DNA of 64,000 bases from Balamuthia mandrillaris (taxonomy: Eukaryota; Discosea; Longamoebia; Balamuthiidae), in the NCBI GenBank assembly GCA_031835245.1, contig JAVKOQ010000135.1:62001-126000 (forward strand), in the 5' to 3' direction. A model generated the notes under the pieces. It had not been told where the DNA came from and did no database searches. It worked only from the letters and a program-made list of their open reading frames with translations. A program made the position numbers and the translations under genes. Each line of letters begins with the position of its first letter. Within the stretch, counting starts at the first letter, position 1. Below are positions 11,655 to 22,098 of the stretch, in pieces.

Positions 11655-14588
11655 TTAATAGTATAACTCCGGAATGCGCAGCGATAAAATATCTATAGTG
11701 GCCTTTGGAATCCGTTGCAAGAAGCCACGCACATCCAACCTTCGCAACGTGGGAGGAAGATGGACGAGGCTCTTGTGGGAGAAGGTGCGACAGCGTTGCA
11801 AGTCGAGCACGCACAAGCGAGGAGGAAGGTTCTTGAGGCCTTCGTGCTTCAGATCGGGGCCACCGTCGTCGATGCACGTCACTTGGAGGATGAGAGTGTG
11901 GAGGGAGAGCGGGAGGTACTTTAGGGAGCGGTGAGTGAGTTGGTGGCCGCAGTTGGACATATCCAGCCATTCTAATCCTTTGTGTTGTTGCTGTTCAGTT
12001 CGAGAAGGAGAAGGAGAAGGAGAAGGAGAAGGAGAAGGAGAAGGAGAAGGAGAAGGAAGGAGAAGGAGAAGGAGAAGGAGAAGGAGAAGGAGAAGGAGAA
12101 GGAGAAGGAGAAGGAGAAGGAGAAGGAGAAGGAGAAGGAGAAGGAGAAGGAGAAGAACAAGAAGAAGAAAGAACGAAGAACGAAAAAACAGAGAAGCAGA
12201 AAAAGCAGAGAAGAGGGGAGAAAAAGGAAGAACGAGAGAAGAGTGCAAAACAAAGAGAAGAAAACGAAGAGATACCCGAAGGAAGAAAACGAAGTCCCTT
12301 CTCCGTGAGATTCGGCACGAACGCAATGTTAAGCCTCTTCAGCCCGGCGGGCAGGTACTTCATCCCCAAGTCCGATATCAACGCGCAGCCAAACACGTTC
12401 AGCTCCCTGATGCCGGGCGGCAGCATCTTCATCGTGTGGTCATCCGCCTTCATGCAGTGCTGCAGGTTCAGCTTTCTCAGCTGCCTCATCAGACGGAGGC
12501 ACTCGGAGAGGCTCTTGCTCGTCAGCTCCGTGCAGCTGGCCAACGAGAGCTCGGTGAGGGAGTGAATGGAGAGAGAGGAGACGGCGGCCTCCAGGCCGCG
12601 GTCGTTGAGCCCGTGGATGGCCTCGAGGCGGCAGGTGAGGAGGTTGGGAGGGAGGTGCGCCAGGTCGCTGTTGTTGAAGGTGGAGTTGGAGTGGATGGTC
12701 AGTTTCTGGAGGGAGCGGGGGAGGGCGTGGAGGCATTGTCCCGTCACTCTGTTGCAATGGATCAAACTGTGTTTGTGTTGTTTTGTTTAAATGAAAAGCA
12801 GACAAAGAGAGGGAGAAGGAAAGAAAGAAGCAGAAAAAGAGGGAGACTGTACGTCAACTTGGAGATGGTGATAGGCAAGTCGAAAAGATGTGTGTTGCTC
12901 ACGTCGGACTGCTCAACAATCTTTTATTTTTTTGAGTTACAAAGCACGTGAGCTATAAGAGAGAGAGAGAGAGAGAGAGAGAGCACAAACCAGAGTCTCG
13001 AGAGAAGAAGGTATTGTTTTAAAGAAGTCTTCTTTCGTCCAAGAATCACCGCCCACGCAGTAAAACTTGAGGTACTTTAGAGCAGGCAAGTCCGAGAAGC
13101 TGCCTTGACACCGCTTTGACTCCGTCAAAGAGAGATTTTCGAGAGATGAGGGAAGCACTGAAAGAGGTACGTCGAATGCACCTTTCAGTTCTGCGAATGA
13201 AACAGAGCGAGAAGCAGGCAAGAAGAGCGTCAGCGCAAAAGAGAAAAGGGAGTGGAACTGTCAGCAACCACAAAGCCATGGGTAGAGAAAGAGAGCAGTA
13301 CACGACGTACTGATAGTTTTCAACGTGGTACATTTGGAACAATCCGGAGGAGGCACGTTGCTGAGCTCCGTGGAGAGGTGCAAGCGTAACTTCTCCAAAG
13401 ATGCAGACTCTGGCAGCGGCAGAGAGTTCCACACCCTCTCATCCCAAAGCTTGAGCGCTCTCAGCCCCGGACAGGCCCATTTCCACGTGGCTATCTCCTT
13501 CTTCTCCTCCATTCCCGGGCAGAAGAAGCAATCCAGCTGCAACGTTTGCAAGGAGGGAATGCAGCAGACCAAACGACGGAGCACTTCCGTTGCTCTCTCT
13601 GCGGTGGGGGCGACCACAGGGGCGTGTAGCTTGATGTCGGTGAGCGAGTGACAAGGAGAGGCGGGGAGAAAGTCCAAGACGTCATCCACAGCCAAGCAGT
13701 TGCTCATAATGATGAGCTGCTGCAAGTTGGGGAAGAGAGGAGCGAAGGTGGAAGATGCTGATGATGATAAGCCGGAGAGAGAGGTGAGTTTGGGGAGATA
13801 GCGCAGTTCGAGCTTGGTGAGGGTTTGGTGGCAGCGCGGTACTATCACCTTGGAGAAGGCGTGCATGAACTTGTGTTGTGGGGTGGGGGACTTGCAGATG
13901 AGCAGCTGCTTCACGCTGTATAACGCCGCACTGTTCCATTCTTTCAAAGGAGCACATTAGGAAGAGACAAACGCAAAGTGAGAAGAGACAAGAGCACAAG
14001 ACAAAGAGAAGAGCGAAGCAAAGCAGAGAAGAGCGAAGCAGAGACGCAGAGACGAGCGAACCTTTGCTAACGAGACGAGCGGTGGTAAGCACATATTTCC
14101 ACGGCATGAATGAAAAGACAATGCTCATGACCTCATGCGGCAACCACGGCACTTCTTTCTCTCCCTCCTCCTCTTCTTTCTTCTTCTCTCTCTCCTCCTT
14201 TCTCAAAAGTTTCTGTCGAGATTGACGCAACGGCAACGACTTTCCCGACGCAATGCTCTCCTCATCCTCTTTCTCCAGCTGTCTCTCCCTCTCTAACAAC
14301 AGCTCAGGGACGTTCAACTGGCCTATGAGCTTCACCATGGAGGAGAGGTGCTCTTCGTCGGAGATGCCGAGCTCGACCAACAGCTCGCGGTCGAGAAGAG
14401 GGATGAGCGAGGCGTCCACATCGTTTGCGGTGAAATTTTTGGCGTAGAGCTCGGAATAGCCCGGCGGCAGTTTCAAGCCTTTACGTAGTACCCATTCCAC
14501 TATTAAAGTATCGAGTAAGAAGCGGCGGAAAAGAGGGGAAAAGGGAAGAGAGGGTCAGACCTTGTTGTGTTTCTTCGTCGTTATTCAT
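11655..14588 (-). CDS. SAM domain / F-box-like / leucine-rich-repeat protein
   Basis: Exons: 14588-14561, 14499-14062, 13940-13311, 13190-12991, 12920-12853, 12766-12276, 11977-11655 (725 aa). A 28-nt first exon (MNNDEETQQ) splices in phase to a SAM domain (~10-75: VEWVLRKGLKLPPGYSELY, LLVELGISDEEHLSSMVKLI). After a Glu/Lys-rich linker, WLPHEVMSIVFSFMPWKYVL resembles an F-box helix pair. From ~residue 155 to the end there are degenerate LRRs with a recurring LPPxLxxLxL / SLxxLxLxxC pattern, for example NLLTCRLEAIHGLNDRGLEA and RQLRKLNLQHC. F-box/LRR proteins usually act as substrate receptors of SCF ubiquitin ligases; the SAM domain would add oligomerisation or partner binding. The gene is tail-to-tail with MCM7, 62 bp apart. 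Intron 6 holds a long GGAGAA repeat. Confidence 0.8.
12002..12156. repeat. (GGAGAA)n hexanucleotide tandem repeat
   Basis: About 25 near-perfect 6-bp units inside intron 6 of the SAM/LRR gene, so the sense strand is (TTCTCC)n. Flanking splice sites join FLPSG to LEWLDMSN in frame, showing the repeat is intronic. Confidence 0.92.
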
Positions 14589-14931
14589 CCTTTTTTTTTG
14601 TTATTTGTTTTCTCTAAGGCGGCGCCAAGATCAAGCCGATCCATGGGACAATGCTTTGATCGGTTACTGAAAGTTTCAAACCACCAATCAAAAATCAAAA
14701 CAGAGGCTTTATCTTACTATAAAAAGGCCATTTCTGTTGTCTTTTTCTTTGTCTCATCTCTAGCAGAGATCTTTCACGTCGACAAAAATTCATTGCTCCG
14801 CTTTATTGTTTTCTCTGTGAAAAAATGGTCTAATATAGAACCTACCAATAGCCATTTGTTTCCTCTGAAATTTCAACGTAACTGTCCAATAAAAATTCAT
14901 AAAATTCAAAAAAAAAACGAACGAGAAGAAA
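14589..14931. other. Divergent promoter between SAM/LRR gene and TLC-like gene
   Basis: AT-rich stretch without a supportable exon. It has a GTCGAC palindrome at 14778-14783 (CACGTCGACAAAAATT) about midway between the two start codons. Confidence 0.6.
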
Positions 14932-15738
14932 ATGGAGCTGAAGCGCCTCGGCGAAGTAATGATGTTTGTGCACAGCCTCATCGTCTTCTCGTCGTGCGTC
15001 CTCTTCGCCACCCCCTCCGAACGCTTCCTCGAGCGGCTCTGCCTGTTTGGCGTCCTCGTCTATTCCCTCCACTCCCTCATCATTCTCCGCTGCTCTCCCT
15101 CCTACCGCGCCGCCCTCCTCAACAGCATGCTCCTCCACCACGTCCTGGCCGTCCTCGTCCAGTCATGCATCTACTGGTGCCAGGAGGGCACCTCCCAGTG
15201 GTCCGTCTTCGCCTGGACCGAACTCGGCACCATCTTTCATAAGGCCACTCACCTCATGCCTTCCTTTCATCCTCCGCCCAGCGACGCTGACGGAGAGCGG
15301 AGCGAAGAAGACGGAGAGAGAAGAAGGCAGCGGTCCGTTTTGCAACGGCTCTACCAGATGTTCTACCTGCTGTGCTATATCTTCACGTACGCCTTTGTCA
15401 TAGTCTATCTGGCCTCTCTCCCATCGGACCGCTATAGAACGCGCTACATACACGTTCCCATTACGCCAACAGCTCTGCTTTCGCCGTTGGCAACAACGGC
15501 CATGGAGAGCCAAGCGAGCTCGGGCTACTTGGCGGTTTCGACGGGCGCGATACACAGGGCGTTGATGCCGGTGTTGTTGGGGTTGTTGTGTTACTGGATG
15601 TGGCAGAGTTGGTTGGGCACGCTTCATGTCTTTCGGTGCCTTATGACTTCTGAGGATTCTTCTCCCGGTTCGTCTGGTTCTTCTTCTTCTTCTTACTCTT
15701 CTTCTTCTTTGTTGAGAAAGAAGAAGAAAGTGCAATGA
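14932..15738 (+). CDS. Multi-pass membrane protein, TLC-domain-like
   Basis: A single exon of 268 aa, the only intronless protein gene in the window. About six or seven hydrophobic segments are visible: MMFVHSLIVFSSCVLFA, LCLFGVLVYSLHSLIIL, LLHHVLAVLVQ, MFYLLCYIFTYAFVIVYLA and ALMPVLLGLLCYWMWQSW. The His pair in LLHHVLAVL followed by TELGTIFHKATHLM resembles the paired-His and acidic/hydroxyl pattern of TRAM-LAG-CLN8 (TLC) domain proteins, which act in the ER or plasma membrane on lipids. The loop SDADGERSEEDGERRRQR is charged and the C-terminus is Ser-rich then Lys-rich (RKKKKVQ). The start is the first ATG after an A-rich leader. The TLC assignment is tentative; membrane topology is clear. 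Confidence 0.7.
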   Translation: MELKRLGEVMMFVHSLIVFSSCVLFATPSERFLERLCLFGVLVYSLHSLIILRCSPSYRAALLNSMLLHHVLAVLVQSCIYWCQEGTSQWSVFAWTELGTIFHKATHLMPSFHPPPSDADGERSEEDGERRRQRSVLQRLYQMFYLLCYIFTYAFVIVYLASLPSDRYRTRYIHVPITPTALLSPLATTAMESQASSGYLAVSTGAIHRALMPVLLGLLCYWMWQSWLGTLHVFRCLMTSEDSSPGSSGSSSSSYSSSSLLRKKKKVQ

Positions 15739-16363
15739 ATATATCTGAACCTTTTAATAAATCACCTTCTTGTTCTTCTAGTTCTTGTTCTTCTTCTCTC
15801 TTCTCTTCTCTTCTCTTCTCTCTCCTCCCTCCCTTCCTCTGCCTCCCGAACAAACTCCGGCTCTTTTCTGTCATCTGTTCTCTGTTACTTCCTCTGTCTT
15901 CAATCTCTCCTTTCACCAGTCCTCTCCAGCCCTCTTCTCCGATTAGGTAAACGTCGCTACAAAAACCAAAAGAAACACAAAGGAAAAGAACAGAAAGCCC
16001 GAAGTGAAGACCCGAAGCCAAAGTCTTACCACCCAAATGAAAAGCCCGAAAGCAACGAAGGGCGGGTCTTCAAACAGTATCTCAGGGCCGAAGCAACAGC
16101 AGCTTCATCTTCTTTCTCTCATCTCCGTTTGTTTCATGCAAGGCGGAGTAGAGGTACCCTTCCCTTTCTGTGTTTTGCTCACCCTCTCGCTATAACGAGT
16201 TGGGCGAAGAGACGCGTTCGATCTAAAGTTTATCATTGATCGAATCTTTGATTTCTGATTGGATGAAAATTAATATCGATAAATGAATAAATTATCAGAA
16301 AAAAAATATAACAAAACAGAAATAAAAGGACGAGAAAAGAAACAAGCCAAGCACGCCTCGCTC
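15739..16363. other. Intergenic region before the RhoGEF-Kelch gene
   Basis: The first half is CT-rich and contains AATAAA near 15758 that could serve as poly(A) signal of the TLC-like gene. The second half is AT-rich. Short ORFs here look compositional, and I support no gene. Confidence 0.5.
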
Positions 16364-16549
16364 ATGACGGGTAATGCTCTCCTTTTCCTTCCCTTCCCTT
16401 CCTTCCCTTCCCTTCCGTTGGGGTCTCCATTCTAACACCTCTTTTTTTTTTCTTTTATATAAAGAACAAAAAAGATCAAAAATTATTCAAGAAATATTTG
16501 ACACGGAAACTTCTTATGTGAACTCTCTTCATTGTCTCATCAAAGTACG

Positions 16550-16588
<39 letters not shown>

Positions 16589-19500
16589 CTCTTTTCTTCT
16601 CCTTCTTTTTTTGTTTTTTGTTTTCTCAACTTCCATAAAAACAAAATAAAAGATCTTTCTGGAACCGTTAAGAGAGCAGGTATGTAATGCTTCCCACAAA
16701 AAGTTGGCCATAGAGCTCTCGCAAGTGCGGACCATATTCTCGGACGTGGAGACGTTGCACGCGTTCAACTCGGACCTGCTCGCGCAGCTCAGGCAAAACC
16801 TTCGGGAAACAACCAGCGTTGCGGCGGCAACGGCGACGGAGCCGCCACCGACGACGAAAGAGCAAAAGAAAAAGACCGTGGGAGAGATCTTTCTCGCGAT
16901 GGTAGGAGATGAAGAAGTTGTTTTTCCCTTTTTCTTTTCTTTCTTTTCTTGCTTTTTTCTCTCTCTCTCTCTCTCTCGTTCTCATTTGAAACAATAACAG
17001 GGTAATGGATTGAAGCTTTATACATCGTATATTAACAACTTTGACGCCGCCTCGGAAACGTTAAAATCCGGCATGAGAGATGACCCTTCTTTCAAAGCTT
17101 GGGTCGAGGTTGGTGTTCTTCTCTTCTCTCTTCTCCTCTCCTCCCGTTCTCGCTTTCTTCTTTCTTTCTTCTTCCTTCTTTCTTCTTCTCTCTGTTCTTC
17201 TTCTCACCAAAACAACACATAAAGAATACAACGAAAGAACATAAAGAAGAGCTGCAAAATCTCGACTTGCGGTCATTGCTCATCATGCCCATTCAGCGCA
17301 TTCCTCGGTACGTGCTGCTGCTTCAAGACCTGGTGAGACACACCGATGGCAAAGATCCCGACTACGGCAGCTTGTGTCAGGCCGTTGCTCGCATGAAAGA
17401 GATGGCAGAGTTTGTGGACCACAAGAAGCAAGAAGTGGAGAACTTGAAGAGACTAGCTGCCATTCAACAATCCATTCATGGGCTTAAAACAGTTTGTCCT
17501 CTTCTTCTTTTTCTTCTTCTTGTCATATTCCTTACTTTTCCAAATGGTATAGAAACTTATACAGCCACACCGACGATTGGTTAGAGAAGGCGTTCTTTCT
17601 GTTCTAACGACCCTCCCTCCTTCTTCTTCCTCTTCTTCCTCTTCTGCTTCTTCTTCACAACCGTTGTCCACTCAGCAACTTCAACAATCTCAACAGCTGC
17701 AACAGCCACAACTCCCACAACTTTTACTGTCCAAACAAAAACGTTTCGCCTTCTTCCTGTTCAACGACATTCTCATCATCTGCAAAGTCAAGGACAAAAC
17801 AACAGACAGAAAAGGAGAGAAGGTCACCACGCAGAAATACATTTACCATCGATTGTATCCGTTAACGCACGTCTCTCTTCACACCGAGAAAGACGTGGTT
17901 CTTGTCTTTCCTGCCGCTGCTGCTTCTTCTTCTTCTGCTTCTTCTTATGTACCAAATACCGTTCCCACTTCTCCAAGAGGATCCTCTTCGTCGTCTCCTT
18001 CTTCATCTTCGTATTCGGCCACAGAGGAAGATTATTTTGATATCTATTGCGATGATGAAACGGAAGACATTGCTTGTTTTCGAGTCGTGGCGAGCTCTCC
18101 ACAAGAGAAGATGGAATGGATCATCGACTTGACTGACTCTTTGGAAGAGTTGAAGCAAAACTGGAAAGGTTCTCTTCTTCTTTCCCTTTTTATTTGTGTA
18201 ACATAGATATTTAACAAAGCAAAAACAAAAACAAATAAATAACAGTGGAGAAAGAACCAGTAAGTTGCAGAGGAAAGCAACCACCAGCCATCGCGGATGG
18301 AGCTGTTGCTGCTCATGCTAGCTCTTTGTATTTCTTTGGTGGAATGGGCGAGGAGGACACATGCTATAACGACCTTTGGGTCCTTGATACAGGTTTCGTC
18401 TCTTCCATTCTTTGCTTTCTTCACCTTTCGTTATTCTTCCTTTCCTCTTTTTTCTTTTTTTGAAGTTGGTATTGGTAACTAAAACATCCAAACAAACAAA
18501 CAGAACGAAACGAATGGACAGTACCAACTGTAGTTGGAACCATACCATCAGCACGTTACGCCCACACGCTGACCTGCATTCCTTCCTCTTCTTCCTCGAC
18601 TTCTTCTCCCACCTCTTCAACTGCCGACTTGTACGTCTTAGGAGGCTACGATACCGCCCTTGGTTCGTGTTGTTGTCTCAGCGATGTCTCCATCTATCAT
18701 ACCTCTTCCGCCACGTGGACCAAAGTCAAGGCAACGATAAACATTAACACAACCACTCATCTGATGAGAATGAACCACAGCGCCACTCTTGTTGGGGATC
18801 ATTCTATCTTCGTGTTTGGAGGAAGAGATAACGTTATAGGTGACCTCTATAACGATCTTTTGGTGTTTGATACAGAGAAACTCATTTGGACAAAACCGAA
18901 AGTAAAAGGTAACATCTCTCTCTCTCTCTCTCTCTCTTTTGAAAGTAACGTATCCATCTTAATCGGCATTGAAGGAGAAACACCGCCAAAGATGTATGGT
19001 CACAGTGCCACACTGATTGGAAACAAGATATACTTAATTGGCGGTCACCAACAGAACCCTACCCAAAAAGTGTACATACTCAATACAGGTACCTCTTCCT
19101 TTTCTGGTTCTTCTTGTTTCTTCTTCTTACCCTTCTTTCCCCTCCTTTTTACCAGCCAAACTGCAATGGTCCTCGATGCAACCACGATTACAGCCGTTTG
19201 CCTCTGTGATGAATCATGCTGCCATTCTTTTCAGAGGCCACATTGTCTTTCTAACCGGTGGTGTTTCTTGCGATTTTTCCGAAAGCCACAACGTTTCCGC
19301 TTTATTGGCCGGTACTCCTTCTTCTCTTCTTCTCTCCCTCTCCTTCTCTCTTTCTCTTCTGTCCTCTCTTTGCACCTCTTCTCTCTTTTCTTCTCTTATG
19401 ATGCTACATTCATAACGCCCAATGCCATAAAAGCTCAACTATCATGGATGGAGCCATCGCGTGGAGAGGAGGAAGAGCAAAGCTTGCGTCGACACTCCTG

Positions 19501-22024
19501 CATGGCAGCACGCGTTGGCGATTACATATGGATATATGGAGGCCACACGTTAGAGCAACAGCAACAAACGCGATTCCTCAGCGACTTGGTAAAGCTGAAA
19601 GTGGCCTTGGTGGAAGGAAACATGAAACAAGTTCACCAAAGAGCTGCTTCCAGTTATGGTAATGCTTCTTTCTTGTGGTTGACTTTTGCTCGTATTTTAT
19701 TATTAACTGCTATATGTATGTGCAACATTACTATATAACAGGTGGAGTTAGGAGTGGCAAAATAGCACAAAAAGTTTTGTCTGGTTCAAGAAAAGGTTTG
19801 GCTGGCATAGATAAGTTGGGAGAATTCACCTTGAAGAAGATCATTATTGGAGATAGTTCGAACAGCAACTCCAATGAAGAAAACATCAACTCCAACAGCA
19901 ACAGTGACGCTCATTCTCCTCGGCTCAAAGATGAGAAGAAAGCAAACAACGAAGAAGCAACATCAGAAGCGGGCCTGCTCGTCGTTGAGAAGGAGTCGAC
20001 TCTCTCCGTTGAAGATAACACCAAGAAGAAGAGCAAGAAAGGCAGTTTCATGATTGGACGACACAAGAAAAAGAAGAAAGAGAAAGAACAAAAGAAGGAG
20101 AGCAGCAAAAGAGAAGCTACCTCTCAAGACGTGAATCCAAAACCCGACTTTTCAATGTCTGAACTCAAGGAGAAAGTGAAGCTTCGCTCTAAAACGACGT
20201 TAAACCCAACTCCTTTCATGCAACAACACTTTTCTTCTCCTCAACACTCGAAACAACAAGGGCCTCCTCGTCCTACTTCACCACGTCCGGCGCTTCAAGA
20301 GGCGGGCTTTTCTGCTGCGTCTGCTTCTTCCTCAGGAAGAGCTCCTCCTCCACTCCCAACACAGCCAAAACCCAAACTAACTCTAACTCGAACTTTATCC
20401 TCCCATCTTGACGTTCATTCTTCTTCCTCCTCCTCTTCTCCTTCTCCTTCTGCGTCATCGCCTACAACCACAACTCGACCTTCTTCTTCTTCCACGCTTG
20501 AAGCAAGAAAGAGCCAAACCCTTCGTTTTAACAGAAACAAACATAGCAATGAGCAAGACTCACCAGACGCTTCAAACGACTCCAACCGCACAGCAGCCAC
20601 TTCAGCGCTCACCTTTCGAGCTCGCTTTCTACAATCCAAAACGCAGTGGGCCTCTTCTTCGTCGATGCAAACGGAGCTATCAGCCTCTACTGCTCATAGC
20701 GTTTCGCTTCGTTCTGTTGCTTGTGTACAGGACAGCGGAGAGGGAGAAAGGGAAGGAGAAAGACGAGGAGGCAGCGACATTTGTGATAAGACTTCAACAT
20801 TATCAGCATCTCCTTCTTCTTCTCCTCTTCGAGGTCATCGACGAACTCGCTCTGACAGTAACTATGCAGCAGCGATGCTCGCCAACGCAGATCCCATCGC
20901 CTCTCCGTTCGCCAAGCGCACCAGTCATCATAACCCTTCCTCGCCTCGATCTCTTCTGCTGCAGCCTCAGCAATCCGGTTCAAACGAGAATGGAGCGTCC
21001 TATTCCGCCCCAGTAATATCAACTTCATCTCCTCCATCTTCTCCTTCCTCTGCGCTACGAACGAGGCAGCAACATCGTTCTCAACCTGATGAAAGAGAAG
21101 CCTCCAGCAGCAACAATTACAGCAATCATGGTGACCAAAGCCTCTCCAGTCTGCGAGCCAAACAACTCAACGAAGGAACCGCTCTTTTGCTCAAAGTGTG
21201 CCTTGGCACCAACAACAAAGAGAAGCCCACGATGAGGAGGAAGAAGAAGATGATCATCGTGGAGAGGGACATTCGTTACGACCATTTGGTGGCAGAGATA
21301 GCCGACCTCCACGGCGGACAGCAACGCCTTCGGCTAAAGTACTTGGACGAGGAGCGGGAGCTGGTGTGCCTGAACGACCCTGGCGATTGGGAGATTGCCT
21401 TGCAGACCTTCGTGGCGCGGCGGTGGTCGCCTGCTCTGGAGATCTTTTGCGAACCCACCTTGTTCACCGTTCAGGATTACTCTGAGAAAAGAAAGGTATA
21501 GTGGCCTCTTCCTGTTCTATCTTTTCTGTTCTCTCTCTCTCTCTCTCTCTCTCTCTGCTCTTCTTGTTAACCTTTTGAAAAAAAAAACATAGATATGGTT
21601 CAAGTGCCATCTTGGCAACAACAGCAACGAGATACGAATGAAGGAGATAGAGTTTTTGGGCTTTAACGACTTGTTGGCGACCGTTGCTTCTCTCTTCGAC
21701 TACAAGGACTCACACCTGCGCTTTCGCGATCTGCACAACATCCTCTCTTCTCCCTCTGCTGCTTCTTCTCTTAAACCAACCCCATCGTCATCGTCATCAT
21801 TATCCTCTTCTCCAAAAAGTGGAGGCTTTAGAGGACCAAGTCCTTCTTCTCCTTCTCCGAGTCGAAGAGCAAGTGGAAGTGGGAGCGGTTTGCTGCGCAG
21901 AGTTCAGCCGATGAAGCTGAGCAGACAGCATCATGCGATCGTCGTGTCCAACCAAACGGAACTGGACGTGCTGCTGTACTGTTTCCAGATAGAAGGTTGG
22001 TCATGCTTGGAATTGCTGTTATAA
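16364..22024 (+). CDS. RhoGEF (DH-PH) with Kelch repeats and two C-terminal PB1-like domains
   Basis: Exons: 16364-16370, 16465-16544, 16653-16901, 17001-17108, 17225-17491, 17553-18168, 18246-18392, 18504-18908, 18975-19088, 19156-19311, 19434-19658, 19742-21495, 21593-22024 (1,519 aa). The DH domain (~5-230) has IIQEIFDTETSYVNSLHCLI and the conserved helix LLIMPIQRIPRYVLLLQDL. A PH domain (~240-440) is broken by Ser-rich inserts and has FAFFLFNDILIICK. Five or six Kelch blades (~445-780) show SSLYFFGGMGEEDTCYNDLW, DLYVLGGYD and MYGHSATLIGNKIYLIGGH. After a Ser/Lys-rich linker, PB1-1 (~1270-1370) has HLVAEIADLHGGQQRLRLKY and DPGDWEIALQTF. PB1-2 (~1380-1515) starts WFKCHLGNNSNEIRMKEIEF. It likely activates a Rac/Rho GTPase on a Kelch/PB1 scaffold. 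The 7-nt first exon (M-T-E) is inferred from phase. Confidence 0.87.
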
Positions 22025-22098
22025 AAAAGTTTATTATAAAGCTTGTCATGAAGCTTCAAGAAAGAAAAGAAGAGAGACGAGGGTGAGGAGAGGTACGA

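Noticed and set aside
12937-13221. Separate ORF starting MPASRSVSFAELKG
   Set aside because: Its first residues are intron; the rest is exon 4 of the SAM/LRR gene, joined at the CAG acceptor before AACTGAAAGG.
15641-16036. Opposing ORFs downstream of the TLC-like gene
   Set aside because: Pyrimidine-rich DNA gives Ser/Leu or Arg/Glu frames; no start context or motif.
16676-16690. GCAG/GTATGT inside DH exon 3 as a possible donor
   Set aside because: The frame continues through it with DH-like sequence and the next exon phase fits only if it is read through.
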